In this document: positions 48,067 through 60,432 of the stretch, one piece after another | How positions within the stretch are numbered: the first letter of the stretch is position 1 | How the letters are laid out: every line of letters begins with the position of its first letter | Notes under the pieces: generated by a model | What the model saw: the letters and a program-made list of their open reading frames with translations, nothing else | What the model was told of the DNA's origin: nothing | Database searches by the model: none | From: Neodontobutis hainanensis | Taxonomy: Eukaryota; Chordata; Actinopteri; Gobiiformes; Odontobutidae | NCBI GenBank assembly: GCA_024349245.1 | Contig: JALDNG010000091.1 | Location: forward strand, 25,001-89,000 | Length of the DNA: 64,000 nucleotides | Direction of reading: 5' to 3' | Made by a program: the position numbers and the translations under genes

Positions 48067-49560
48067 TCAATCAGTCTCCATACGTTTGGTGAAATAAGTA
48101 AGTTTTGAGTTTGCTTTTGAAAATCTCAACAGAGTCAGATCGCCGCACTTCCACCGGGAGCACATTCCACAAAAATGGGGCTCTATAAGAAAAGGCTCTG
48201 TAGCAGACTTCTTCTTTATTCGAGGAAGTTGAAGGAGGCCAGCGTCCTGAGAGCGAAGGGTACGAGCTGGAGTATACCAGGTGATAAGGTCAGAGAGGTC
48301 AGAGGGCACGCGTCCACAAAGGATTTTATAGGTTAACAAGAGAACTTTGAAATCAGCTCTAACATGAGGAAGTGTAATGAAGCCAGGACCGGAGTAATGT
48401 GATCAAACTTCCTGGTCTTTGTTAAAAGTCTGGCGGCTGTATTTTGGACCATTTGTAATCTGAGTACTTTTCTTCGGCAGTCCAGAGAATAACGCATTAC
48501 AGTAGTCCAGCCTGGATGTGACAAATGCATGAATGAGAATTTCAGCATCAGCTAAAGAGAGGCAGGAGGGAGTTTTTGAGATATTCCTCAAGTGAAAAAA
48601 TCCCAGTTTAGTGACCTCACTAATGTGCTGCTGCAGAGATAGTGTGGAGTCAAAAATGACACTGAGGTTCCTCACAGTGTTGCTCCAACACACAGTTGTT
48701 GATTGAGACAGTAAGATTGTTGAACTTGTGCCGATGACTGGCAGGACCAATTAACAAGAGCTCTGTTTTATCCGAGTTCAAATGGAGGAAGTTTTGAGAC
48801 ATCCATGTTTTAATTGAAACGAGGCAGGCCTCTAGACGCATGATGTCAGTATTATTCACTTTTATTGGTAGATACAGCTGTGTATCATCGGCATAACAGT
48901 GGAAGTTCACTCCATAACTTCTGATGATTTGTCCCAATGGTGTAACATAAAGTGAAAAAAGTATGGGACCGAGCACAGACCCTTGTGGCACACCGAACTT
49001 CACTGGTGCCGTGGAGAAGAAGGATTTATTAAAAGAGACAAAATGAGACCTATCACACAGATAGGATTCTAACCAAGAAAGAGCAGAGCCAGAGATGCCA
49101 AAAACATCTTTTAGTCTGTTGATTAGCACTGCATCAATCGTATCAAATGCAGCTGAGATCCATCAATAACAGTAGAGCCGATGAGTCCTCGTCCATCTGA
49201 AGGAGGAGATCATTTGTTACTTTAACTAAAGCTGTTTCAGTGGAATAAGAGGCCCTAAATGCAGACTGAAACGGCTCCAGGAGGTCATTTTCTGATAGAT
49301 ATAGAGTAAGTTGTTTTAGCACAACTTTTTCGAGGACTTTAGATAGAAAAGGTAAATTGGAGACAGGACGGAAATTATTTAGGCATCCAGGATCCAGAGT
49401 AGGTTTTTTGAGCAGGGGTTTGACCACAGCCTGTTTGAAAAGGGAAGGAACGGTGCCAGTAGACAGGGACAAGTTTATAATGTTTAATATAATGTGCCCC
49501 ACATAGGGCCACAGTTCTTTAAGCTGTTTTGCTGCAGGATATCCAGGAGACACGTAGTTG
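48067..49560 (-). pseudogene. LINE ORF2 reverse transcriptase remains
   Basis: Several overlapping minus-strand frames together cover the RT domain. Seen in order are F-R-P-V-S-N-L-P-F-L-S-K, F-Q-S-A-F-R with T-E-T-A-L-V-K-V, GVPQGSVLGPILFSLYV, and the catalytic YADDTQLYLP. The C-terminal part has L-T-Y-K-I-L-C-G-R-V-P, then TLRSQDAGLLQLPRIKK. At least three frameshifts separate the pieces (near 49140, 48660 and 48340), so it cannot make a functional enzyme. The motifs fit the CR1/L2 group. Confidence 0.88.
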
Positions 49561-49904
49561 CTTTACATGAAGAAACCACCTTTGTCAGCTCATCGAGGGA
49601 AACAGAATCTAAGACTGAGAGACGAGAGGTCGGTGGATCCAAGTGAATGGGACCCGGAGCCAAAGAAGACAAAAACAAAATATTATCCCTGATATCTTCA
49701 ATTTTATGATTAAAGAAATCTAAAAAGTCTTGTGCACTAAAGGGAGAGGAGTCTTCAGTTGTTTTTGGTTGGATAAGTTTAGCAACTGTTCCAAAGAGAA
49801 ACCTGGGGTTATGCCGGTTTTCTCTTATAAGAGATGAAAAATAAACAGTCTTTGCAGTGCTGAGGGCGTGCTTATAGGTGTTTACACACAAACACCACTT
49901 TTGA
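49484..49904 (-). pseudogene. LINE ORF2 segment between endonuclease and RT
   Basis: Minus-strand frame with W-C-L-C-V-N-T-Y-K-H-A-L, NPRFLFGTVAKLIQPK and F-F-N-H-K-I-E-D-I-R, typical of the linker upstream of RT in L2/CR1 LINEs. Its upstream continuation (K-W-R-K-S-K at about 52085) lies across the nested insertion, which fixes the insertion point. Confidence 0.8.
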
Positions 49905-49909
49905 TAATT

Positions 49910-52062
49910 AGGCCCGAGCCGGTGACAGCCGGGAGGGCCTATTGTTTTTGCTCGGATTATTTTTATTTTTTTTATTTTTTTATTTTTTTTTTTAATTTTT
50001 CTGCAAAATGATCCTTAATTTGACCCAGTGAACATGCACGAAAAGTCATTTTTATTGGGCCCAAAGTTCAAGATCGGCGAAAAATTTATGTATTTGAAGT
50101 CCCCGAAAAAAAAATATGAAAAATGACTCAGTGGCGACCCCTAGAAAAGTCAAAATACATTGGGCCTATGGAAAGTGAAAGTAAGTTTTTTCCAATGTAG
50201 AAATATAAAACTTGGTACATCCATAGGACACCTCAGGGCAAACAGAAAAGTCTATGACAGCCACAGCGTAAACTCAACAGGAAGTCCGCCATGTGGGGTG
50301 AAAGTCGCGGCCACCTAAATCGCACCCCTTACGCCAAAAGATTCAACTCATTGTTTTTTTGTCTAAATGGCCCCAAATTTGGTGAGTATCATCTAGACAC
50401 ATGTGCCAACAAAACTTGTCATTTTGTTTTTGATATCTTATCGGGTGTGGGTGTGGCAAGCCTGTAACGAGGCGGCCATTTTTGTGGTAATAAATTATCC
50501 GTTAACTCGCAAACGCCTTCTCGGATCAAGTTGGACCCAAAAAGGCGTTTGTGCACATTCACAACCTGAACACAAAGATATGTAAATAAAAGGGTTTGCT
50601 TTAGAAATGGCCCTCTAGCGCCCCCTACAAACTTATAATGGGACCCAAGAATTTAGTTTGTAATAGAGACATAAAATTTGGTACACACATCACTTATGTT
50701 ATGACGAACATAAAAGCCAATGACAACCACCCCCTATTTATAAATGTGTTGCCATAGCAACGGTGCAAATATGTGGAAAAAGTCAATGGGAAGGGAAAAT
50801 TTTAGTTTGTCCTAGGCAAATGAAACTTGGTACACACATCCAGCATGGGATTATGAACATAAAAGCCAATGGGGACCACACCCTATCACACACGAGAAGG
50901 CGGCCATTTTGAATTGAAAATGTGAACCGGGTTAGAATACACCTCACTTTTAAAAATTGACAGAAAATAGCTGCTTCATTCAAGAAACACCAAACTTAGG
51001 CAAAATGAGCTAAACACTTGTGTGCAAAATAGACAAAGCCTTTTCTTGTTGTTTTTGCTCAATTTATATTTTTATTTAGTTTTTATTTTTTTCCAAATTT
51101 TTCTGCAAAATTATCCTTAATTTTGACCCAGTAAATGTGCGCAAAAAGTAAATTTTATTGGCCACTAAACTTAAGCCTGGCGAAATATTGATGTATCTTA
51201 AGTATTTGAAAAATAATAAAAGAAATGACTCAGTGGCGACCCTGGAAAATGAAAATACATTCGGCCTATGGAAAGTGAAAGTAATTTTTTCCAACGTAGA
51301 AAAATGAAACTTGGTAGATCCATAGAACACCTCAGGCCAAACAGAAAAGTCTATGACAGCCACAGCCTAAACTCAACAGGAGGTCCGCCAGGTGGGGTGG
51401 AACACGGACCACCTAAATTGCACCCTCAGGTCAAAAGATTAAACCCAATGTGTTTTCTTCTAAAAGGCCCCAAATTTGTTGAGTATTATCTAGACACGAG
51501 CGCCAATAAAAGTTATCAGTTTGTTTTTGATACATTTGTGGCTGTGGTCGATTGAGCCTGTGAAGAGGCAGCCATTTCTTTGGGAAATAAATGCCATTTA
51601 CCAAATGCCAGGATCCTTCCTTTAAAGGACGCTCCTCCAGAGCAAAGACTAGAGCCTTGGAAAGCTCTTCAGAATCTTTTGGAACTGGTAAACTTGTTAT
51701 TTTAGACAAGTAATATTTACATTTTTACTTTTTAACATTGCAAATCTCCAGCCAGTACTTTGTTTTTCTCGCCTCAGCCCAAGCATAAACTCTTATTTTC
51801 AAAAGTTCAGACAGATCCCAGGAAAACCAGGGAATGTGGAGACCTTTAACTCTAAATTACAAGGTGGTGTAGCAGGCCCCAGCAGTAGCACAGGCCCGAG
51901 ATGATGAAGCAGGCTCCAGAAGAAGATTCAAGCAGAGGCACAGGCCCAGTTATTTGACATTTTCGTGAAGTTTCCGCTTTAAAGCACGAAATGCAATCCT
52001 CCGAGTACATGTGTCCCCGCGGTCGCAAGGGAGGCGAGGGCCTTTATCGCCGCTTGCGGCTT
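49910..52062. mobile_element. Nested non-autonomous element of uncertain class with hairpin ends
   Basis: Interrupts the LINE ORF2. TAATT (49905-49909) and TAATT (52063-52067) are candidate 5-bp target duplications. Removing the insert and one copy restores the LINE text K-L-N-Y-Q-K-W. The ends are AGGCCCGAGCCGG and, on the other strand, AAGCCGCAAGCGG, an imperfect inverted repeat. Each end can fold: AGGCCC with GGGCCT on the left, GCCGC-TT-GCGGC on the right. Inside, about 500 bp at 49995-50500 is repeated in diverged form at 51090-51585, with AAACTTGGTAC words recurring. No transposase ORF is visible. Confidence 0.65.
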
Positions 52063-52092
52063 TAATTTAGTTTTGTTTTTGACTTGCGCCAT

Positions 52093-53070
52093 TTATGCTT
52101 CAAAACTCCTGCAGGCCTGTTTCAAAGCCCGCGTTTCCTCATTATACCATGGCGTAGGTCGTCTGGTTGGTCTGGGCTTTGTCCTGAGGGGTGCCACTGA
52201 GTCGGTGATGGCTGAGAGGGTAGCATGGACCTCCTCTGTGTAGGCCTCTACTGAGTTTCCAGTTGGAGTTAAATTAGGAAGAACATCTGTCAGCCGTGTG
52301 GCAATCATTTCCATTGCAGCTGCGCTAAAATTCCGTAGACACTACGCATTTGTCTGAATTTGAGGGAAATGTGTAACTTATCTCGAACTCTACCAGTGAG
52401 TGATCTGAGACAGCAGATGAAAGAGAGGAGACAAAGAGATTGGAGACATCTATTCCCCGAGCCAAAACAAGATCAAGATAGTTTCCACTAATGTGTGTGG
52501 GCTCATGAACAAACTGGTTAAAGACATGGTCGCAAGCAGTGATTGAAATGCTCTGGCCAGAGGATCACACTCCTTATTTAGATGAATATTAAAGTCTCCA
52601 ACTAGAAGGATGTTATCAGCATGGGTTATTAAGTCCGAGAGGAAAACTCCAAACTCATCCAAGAAAGAAGAGTAGGGACCCGGAGGGCGATAGATTACAG
52701 ATAAATAAAATGGCTTCCTTCTGTTTATTTGAGAAGAAATATGTTTAATGAGTAACACTTCGAAAGAGTTAAATTTCGGCTGTGATGATGTACCTGTAAA
52801 GCAAAATGCAGCTTTATAAATGGCTGCAACACCACCACCAAGTTTCGACGCGGCGACCTACCTGTGCATACGCATAATCAGGGGAGAGGCTTCATTTAGT
52901 GGCAGAAAAACATTTGGCCTAAGCCACGTTTCACAAAGACAAAGTAAATCCAAGCTATGAGAAGTAATAAGATCATTAATTAGGAGTGCTTTGGAGGATA
53001 GAGACCGCACATTCAGGAGACCGATCTTCAGTCTTGATGTAGAGCAGACATTTGAGGCTGGTCCAGTGGA
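52093..53070 (-). pseudogene. LINE ORF2 endonuclease remains
   Basis: Minus-strand text includes L-I-T-S-H-S-L-D-L-L-C-L-C-E-T-W-L, then PFYLSVIYRPPGPYSSF, L-L-V-G-D-F-N-I-H-L-N and, towards the insert, P-W-Y-N-E-E-T-R-A-L-K. These are apurinic-type endonuclease motifs (CETWL, YRPP, GDFN) of L2/CR1 LINEs. Stops and frameshifts break the reading frame. Confidence 0.85.
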
Positions 53071-53347
53071 GAGGTAGCGACAGGAACAAGCTGTCGAGCT
53101 CTAACAGTTCTGCTTGGTTTAAAAGATTGCCTCTGAGTTATAATAACATGAGGACAGGATGCTTTTGGGTCACTGACTCTGTGAGTTTTCAGATGTGTTT
53201 GAGGAATAAATAACAGATTTAGGCAGTAGACATCAGGATAACACGCCTAACCAGACAACTAAAAGCTTCTACATTATCCAGTTCCACACCCGCACCATCA
53301 TGACTAGCAGCTTCTCTAATTCCTGCGACCTGCTGAGATTCCTTGTG

Positions 53348-54265
53348 TCAAATGCACCGAATGCACCTGTCTATATTACTAGACAAAATGGCAGCACCAT
53401 GTCCAGTAGGATGCAGGCCGCCTGCCCTCAGCAGGCCTGGGCGGCCCCAGAAAGAAGGCCAGTTATCCACGAAACCATAACCTTTCTGACTACAATGCCG
53501 GGCCAGCCACCGGTTCATGGAAACTAATCTGCTATACTGTTCATCACTACCCCTTACGGGGAGGGGGCCAGAGACAATTAATCGATGCCGACTCATCTTG
53601 TTCCCTAGTTCAAGAGTCCTGGCTAGGCTATCTTTGGTTACCTCTGACTGCCTCATTCTCACATTATTGGTGCCGACATGAATAACTATCTGCTTGTATG
53701 TAGTGCCAGTATGTGTCTGAGGAAACTCTCCTCCTGTGTGATGTCAGCACCCTAAGATTAGCCTCTATGTCGGAAGCTCTGGCCCCCGGTAAACAGTGGA
53801 CAATGGCTGGCGTCTCGAGTCTAACATTGCGGGTAATGGAGTCTCCTATCACCAGAGTGCGATGCTTGCTCAGGTTGGCAGGCGCAGAGGAAACAGGCCG
53901 GTGATCAGCGCGACAAGCGGACTTGAAAGCGCTGAACCGGTTCGCGGTCAGAGGAGGTGACCGCGAACAGGGGCGGACAACCGAAGACTTCCCCTGCCTG
54001 CACGCCTGCGCGCCGACCGGCTCAAACATATCACTCTTTGCAACAACTGCCGAGACAGTTGAGCGCAACTAGAGCTATCGCTAGCAGGACTGCTATCAGA
54101 CCTGCATCTGATACTATCAGGAAACCCTGACACATCTAAAGTAACCAAACCCTGTCTATGCTGATCTAGCTGCTCTAACTCACAAACACGTCTCTCTAAT
54201 AGAGACAATCTGTCTAGTAATACCGAACAAGAATGGCAAACCATTGCCACAAGCAACAACAACAC
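53348..54265 (-). pseudogene. LINE ORF1 remains with SGNH esterase domain
   Basis: Three minus-strand frames in succession. The first (from 54265) has C-H-S-C and a leucine/glutamate-rich coiled coil. The second has H-R-T-LVIGDSITRNV, the esterase block I around the catalytic serine. The third has the G-L-H-P-T-G-H block near the catalytic His. Two frameshifts (near 54060 and 53695) separate them; between the second and third, the HVGTNN block is legible in the third frame. Esterase-bearing ORF1 is documented for CR1-like LINEs. Confidence 0.8.
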
Positions 54266-54906
54266 CGAATAGCTTAGCTAAGCTAGTGTATGTACAGCTA
54301 AGTCAAGCCAACAGTTCACAACTCACAATGATAAATTCAAACAAACACACACAGCAGTACTAACCACAAGTTAAACAAAAAACTATGTAAACACAACAAA
54401 AACTAACCACCAGTAAGACAACAATGGTAACAAACAAACAATTGAGGTTTATTCAGGCTAATTCAAATGCTAAAAACCCGCTAGCATGCTAGCTAGCACT
54501 AAGCAGTGCCCTGTTCACAACGGCAGCAGCTCTATTAGGCCTACTAAACCCTACAGAAATATAACCAGAAGAACAATGAATGAGGTGTGGTGCACAGTTA
54601 AAGTGTTGACAATGTTTAAGAAATAATTTAAACGTAACTTTAGGACAATGCCAGGAGAGATACACTCGCATGATTGTTAGCGTCACTGGGATGCGTCTAA
54701 CGACCAGAACCAACAGACGTCAGGACGAAGAGGGGTTTCCTTTGCACAAGAGCTAAAATACAGAGACATTTAGATTACTCACGAAGTCTAGCACATACAA
54801 AAGTTACTTAAGGTGAATACATAAAAATATAAGATGAGCCGCTGTTTGAGCCATAGACATTTGTGATTTTAAAGGTGCATTAAAAACAACATTTATATTT
54901 TTCCAG
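54266..54906. other. LINE 5' region and 3' end of intron 6
   Basis: Up to about 54740 this is probably LINE 5' UTR. The rest is intron ending in an AT-rich stretch and the acceptor TTTTTCCAG. Confidence 0.6.
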
Positions 54907-55007
54907 GTGAGCCGTCTGCCTGTGGAGTCCTGTCAACAGTACGCCTCCTGCTCCGAGTGCCTGGGATCTGGAGACCCTCACTGCGGCTGGTGTGTCCTCT
55001 TCAACAA
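54907..55007 (+). CDS. plxna: Plexin-A family receptor, coding exon 7 (PSI1 domain)
   Basis: 101 bp, residues 509-542. It reads V-S-R-LPVESCQQYASCSECLGS then G-D-P-H-C-G-W-C-V-L, the cysteine-rich PSI module that follows the Sema propeller, with all expected cysteines in place. Acceptor TTCCAG; donor AA|GTGAGT, phase 2. Confidence 0.95.
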
Positions 55008-55071
55008 GTGAGTCTCCGAAAAACCAAAGGCCCTCAAAACTCCTCCGGGATCTAAACCTCCAGCGTTGGTC

Positions 55072-57036
55072 CTGTGTAGACCTGTTTAGACCTGTTTAGA
55101 CCTGTGTAGACCTGTTTAGACCTGTGTAGACCTGTGTAGACCTGTGTAGACCTGTTTAGACCAGTGTAGACCTGGGTAGACCTGTTTAGTCCTGGTTTAG
55201 ACTTGGTTTAGACCTGTGTAGACCTGTTTAGACCTGTGTAGACCTGTTTAGACCTGTGTAGACCTGTGTAGACCTGTTTAGACCTGTGTAGACCTGTTTA
55301 GACCTGTGTAGACCTGTTTAGACCTGGTTTAGTCCTGGTTTAGTCCTGGTTTAGACCTGGTTTAGTCCTGGTTTAGACCTGGTTTAGACCTGGTTTAGAC
55401 CTGGTTTAGACCTGGTTTAGTCCTGGTTTAGACCTGGGTAGATCTGTTTAGTCCTGGTTTAGTCCTGGTTTAGTCCTGGTTTAGTCCTGGTTTAGACCTA
55501 GTTTAGACCTGGTTTAGTCCTGGTTTAGTCCTGGTTTAGTCCTGGTTTTGACCTGGTTTAGACCTGGTTTAGACCTGGTTTAGTCCTGGTTTAGTCCTGG
55601 TTTAGACCTGGTTTAGTCCTGGTTTAGACCTGGTTTAGTCCTGGTTTAGACCTGGTTTAGTCCTGGTTTAGTCCTGGTTTAGTCCTGGTTTAGACCTGGT
55701 TTAGTCCTGGTTTAGACCTGGTTTAGTCCTGGTTTAGTCCTGGTTTAGTCCTGGTTTAGACCTGGGTAGACCTGGGTAGACCTGTTTAATCCTGGTTTAG
55801 TCCTGGTTTAGACCTGGTTTAGACCTGGTTTAGTCCTGGTTTAGACCTGGTTTAGTCCTGGTTTAGTCCTGGTTTAGACCTGGTTTAGACCTGGTTTAGG
55901 CCTGGTTTAGTCCTGGTTTAGACCTGGTTTAGTCCTGGTTTAGTCCTGGTTTAGTCCTGGTTTAGTCCTGGTTTAGACCTGGTTTAGTCCTGGTTTAGTC
56001 CTGGTTTAGTCCTGGTTTAGACCTGGGTAGACCTGGGTAGACCTGTTTAATCCTGGTTTTGTCCTGGTTTAGACCTGGTTTAGACCTGGTTTAGACCTGG
56101 TTTAGTCCTGGTTTAGACCTGTTTAGTCCTGGTTTAGTCCTGGTTTAGACCTAGTTTAGACCTGGTTTAGTCCTGGTTTAGTCCTGGTTTAGACCTGGTT
56201 TAGACCTGGTTTAGTCCTGGTTTAGTCCTGGTTTAGTCCTGGTTTAGTCCTGGTTTAGTCCTGGTTTTGACCTGGTTTAGTCCTGGTATAGTCCTGGTTT
56301 AGACCTGGTTTAGTCCTGGTTTATTCCTGGTTTAGTCCTGGTTTAGTCCTGGTTTAGTCCTGGTTTAGACCTGGTTTAGTCCTGGTTTAGTCCTGGTTTA
56401 GTCCTGGTTTAGACCTGGTTTAGTCCTGGTTTAGTCCTGGTTTAGACCTGGTTTAGACCTGGTTTAGTCCTGGTTTAGTCCTGGTTTAGTCCTGGTTTAG
56501 ACCTGGTTTAGTCCTGGTATAGTCCTGGTTTAGACCTGGTTTAGTCCTGGTTTATTCCTGGTTTAGTCCTGGTTTAGTCCTGGTTTAGTCCTGGTTTAGT
56601 CCTGGTTTAGACCTGGGTTAGACCTGGTTTAGACCTGGTTTAGTCCTGGTTTAGACCTGGTTTAGTCCTGGTTTAGACCTGGTTTAGTCCTGGTTTATTC
56701 CTGGTTTAGTCCTGGTTTAGACCTGGTTTAGTCCTGGTTTAGTCCTGGTTTAGTCCTGGTTTAGACCTGGTTTAGTCCTGGTTTAGTCCTGGTTTAGTCC
56801 TGGTTTAGACCTGGTTTAGTCCTGGTTTAGTCCTGGTTTAGACCTGGTTTAGACCTGGTTTAGTCCTGGTTTAGTCCTGGTTTAGACCTGGTTTAGACCT
56901 GGTTTAGTCCTGGTTTAGTCCTGGTTTAGACCTGGTTTAGTCCTGGTTTAGTCCTGGTTTAGTCCTGGTTTAGACCTGGTTTAGTCCTGGTTTTGTCCTG
57001 GTTTAGACCTGGTTTAGACCTGGGTAGACCTGTTTA
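55072..57036. repeat. 2.0-kb 11-bp minisatellite in intron 7
   Basis: Begins 64 bp after the exon 7 donor with GACCTGTTTA and GACCTGTGTA units (10 bp), then changes to 11-bp GTCCTGGTTTA and GACCTGGTTTA. Blocks near 55750-55800 and 56020-56050 (GACCTGGGTAGACCTGTTTA) show internal duplication of about 270 bp. Confidence 0.95.
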
Positions 57037-57501
57037 GACCTGTGTGTGGTTAATTCTAAAGAACTGAGGGATGTTTTGGTGAAAACTATATCTGAAGTAG
57101 CTTTAGGTTCAAATAGGACTGAAAAAGACTGAAAAGTCCTGTTTTTTGTGGAAGATTATTTAGTTGGGTGGTTCCCAAAAACAGAGCCTCAAAATATTTT
57201 TAACACAAAAGAAAGTTATGGTATTGATTGGAAGCTGTGACGGAAAGGTTTAAAATACAAAGTGTTAGTTGTTTAACACTGTCTGGTTACTGGACTGAAC
57301 CCTGTTCCCTGAAAAAGTGTGAATGAGGGGCTGTGCTTCAGGGCTGCCCTGTGGGCGTGTCCGGACGTCCTGCAGACGCACTTAATCTGAAGACGTCAGG
57401 TGTATTTATAACCTCCAGGTGTTCTCGGCACCAAGTGTAGCTTTTGAAAGGAAACTGAAAATGTTCAGACGCATTAAGCTTTTGGTGTTTTTCTGTCTCA
57501 G
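57037..57501 (+). other. 3' end of intron 7
   Basis: Unique sequence ending in TTTTTCTGTCTCAG. No gene seen. Confidence 0.8.
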
Positions 57502-57625
57502 ATGCTCCAGACGAGAGTCGTGTGAAAAGTGGGAGGAGCCTCAACATTTTAACACCAAACTGGACCAATGTGTGGACATCTCTGTGTCTCCGAGCAACAT
57601 GTCCGTCACCTCTCCCCCCACACAG
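57502..57625 (+). CDS. plxna: Plexin-A family receptor, coding exon 8 (end of PSI1, start of IPT1)
   Basis: 124 bp, residues about 542-583. The split codon gives K, then C-S-R-R-E-S-C-E-K-W, L-D-Q-C-V-D-I-S-V and N-M-S-V-T (a possible N-glycosylation site), ending S-P-P-T-Q. The donor is CAG|GTACCC, weak at +4 to +6, phase 0. With this donor the spacing between N-M-S-V-T and N-V-P of exon 9 equals that I recall for mammalian plexin-A, so it is the expected site. The same CACAGGTACCCC is repeated about 21 more times downstream, and the exon frame stays open to 59269. Confidence 0.92.
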
Positions 57626-57968
57626 GTACCCCCAACACACACACACAGGTACCCCCAACACACACACACAGGTACCCCCAACACACACACACACACACAG
57701 GTACCCCAACACACACACACACACAGGTACCCCAACACACACACACAGGTACCCCAACACACACACACAGGTACCCCAACACACACACAGGTACCCCAAC
57801 ACACACAGGTACCCCAACACACACACACACACACAGGTACCCCAACACACACACACAGGTACCCCAACACACACACACAGGTACCCCCAACACACACACA
57901 CAGGTACCCCCAACACACACACACACACAGACACACAGGTACCCCCAACACACACACACAGGTACCCC

Positions 57969-58013
<45 letters not shown>

Positions 58014-58019
58014 ACCCCC

Positions 58020-58064
<45 letters not shown>

Positions 58065-58215
58065 ACCCCCACACACACACACACACACAGGTACCCCCAC
58101 ACACACACACACACACACAGGTACCCCAACACACACACACACAGGTACTCCCCAACACACACACACACACACACACACAGGTACCCCCAACACACAAACA
58201 CAGGTACCCCAACAC
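57617..58215. repeat. Minisatellite of splice-donor copies at the exon 8/intron 8 border
   Basis: Twenty-two occurrences of ACACAGGTACYCC (the authentic donor plus 21 copies) joined by CA runs of variable length; unit length is 18 to about 45 bp. The repeat includes the last exon bases CACACAG, so the array overlaps the exon end. All copies have GTACCC except one GTACTC (about 58146). Confidence 0.95.
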
Positions 58216-59260
<1,045 letters not shown>

Positions 59261-59326
59261 TGCTTTTAAACACTCACTGAATAAATAAAATAAAACTGAA
59301 TAAAATAAGTGAAAAATTGTCTATTG

Positions 59327-59380
59327 TAGATTATTATTGTTATTATTATTATTGTTATTATTATTATGATGATGATGATG
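59327..59380. repeat. TTA/GAT trinucleotide microsatellite
   Basis: ATT/GTT triplets followed by five GAT triplets near the 3' end of intron 8. Confidence 0.9.
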
Positions 59381-59424
59381 GGCTAGTGTTATTTTGTGCT
59401 TCTAATAAAAATGTCTCGTTGCAG

Positions 59425-59566
59425 CTGACGATCCGGGTCCAGAACGTCCCGTTGCTGTCCGGGGGTGTGTCCTGTGTGTTTGATGACATCACCGAGACGC
59501 CGGGTGATGTCACGGCTCGGGGTCACGTGACCTGCATGTCTCCGTTGCTGAAGGACCACACCTACG
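59425..59566 (+). CDS. plxna: Plexin-A family receptor, coding exon 9 (IPT1 region)
   Basis: 142 bp, residues 584 to about 631. It reads LTIRVQNVPLLSGGVSCVF, D-D-I-T-E-T, H-V-T-C-M-S-P and L-K-D-H-T-Y, the Ig-like (IPT/TIG) segment after PSI1. Acceptor CTCGTTGCAG; donor ACG|GTAGGT, phase 1. Confidence 0.92.
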
Positions 59567-59843
59567 GTAGGTTTGTTTAAATCTTTTCCAGGTTGCGTCG
59601 AGGCCCTGCTACATGGATATTTATATCTCTCGACTGTAAACGCTGTGAATGAAGATGAAAATAAAGTGTTTTTAGGATGTCCAGGTGTTAACAGACCTGT
59701 CTGCTGAGGTCCACGAGTGAAGAATGAATGAATGTACAAAATATTAATGACCCAGTGGCACCCTTCAGACCCTCCCACAGTTTGTCCTGGAGGTTCTGAT
59801 GGTTGTGATGAAACCCGTCTGAGTGCTCCTCTGTCGTCTCCAG
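59567..59843 (+). other. Intron 9, unique
   Basis: A 277-bp intron with no array, the shortest in the window. It ends GTCGTCTCCAG. Confidence 0.85.
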
Positions 59844-59943
59844 GAGAGAAGCGAGAGGTGAAGCTGAGTCTGAGGTCGACAGAAACCGGACTCCAGTTCA
59901 TCTCCACAGACTTCATCTACTACAACTGCTCTGTCCTCACCTC
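59844..59943 (+). CDS. plxna: Plexin-A family receptor, coding exon 10 (end of IPT1)
   Basis: 100 bp, residues about 631-664. The split codon gives G, then E-K-R-E-V-K-L-S-L-R-S, T-E-T-G-L-Q-F-I-S-T, DFIYYNCSVLTS (N-C-S is a possible glycosylation site). Donor TC|GTGAGT, phase 2. The intron's 11-bp array starts within about 12 bp of this donor. Confidence 0.93.
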
Positions 59944-59954
59944 GTGAGTCTCTG

Positions 59955-60432
59955 GTCCTGACCCGGTCCTGACCCTGTCCTGACGCTGTCCTGACCCTTT
60001 CCTGACCTGGTTCTGACCCTGTCCTGACCATGTCCTGACCCTGTCCTGACCATGTCCTGACTCTGTCCTGACCCAAGCCTGACCTGGTTCTGACCCTGTC
60101 CTGACCATGTCCTGACTCTGTCCTGACCCGGGCCTGACCTGGTTCTGACCCTGTCCTGACCATGTCTTGACTCTGTCCTGACCCGGGCCTGACCTGGTTC
60201 TGACCCTGTCCTGACCATGTCCTGACTCTGTCCTGACCCGGGCCTGACCGTGTCCTGACTCTGTCCTGACCCTGTCCTGACCTGGTTCTGACCCTGTCCT
60301 GACCCTGTCCTGACCATGTCCTGACTCTGTCCTGACCCTGTCCTGACCTGGTTCTGACCCTGTCCTGACCATGTCCTGACCCGGGCCTGACCTTGTCCTG
60401 ACCCGGGCCTGACCCGGTCCTGACCCGGTTCT
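59955..60432. repeat. 11-bp minisatellite filling intron 10
   Basis: Units TGACCCTGTCC, TGACCATGTCC, TGACTCTGTCC, TGACCTGGTTC and TGACCCGGGCC, all 11 bp. It fills almost all of a 502-bp intron. The final units, CTGACCCGGTTCTGT, run into the acceptor at 60445. A block of about 88 bp is duplicated at 60050-60230. Minus-strand open frames here are artefacts. Confidence 0.95.

Larger units (their letters stand above)
47194..54740 (-). mobile_element. Decayed CR1/L2-type LINE, antisense in intron 6
   Basis: A near full-length non-LTR retrotransposon reading right to left. From its 5' side it shows ORF1 remains with a coiled coil and SGNH esterase, then ORF2 with endonuclease and reverse transcriptase, then a 3' UTR ending in a short (TGTCT)n repeat at 47194-47210. 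It is broken by frameshifts, stops and a nested 2.15-kb element (49910-52062). The esterase-plus-EN-RT architecture is known for CR1-like LINEs. The 5' limit is approximate and I did not find a clear target duplication. Confidence 0.85.
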
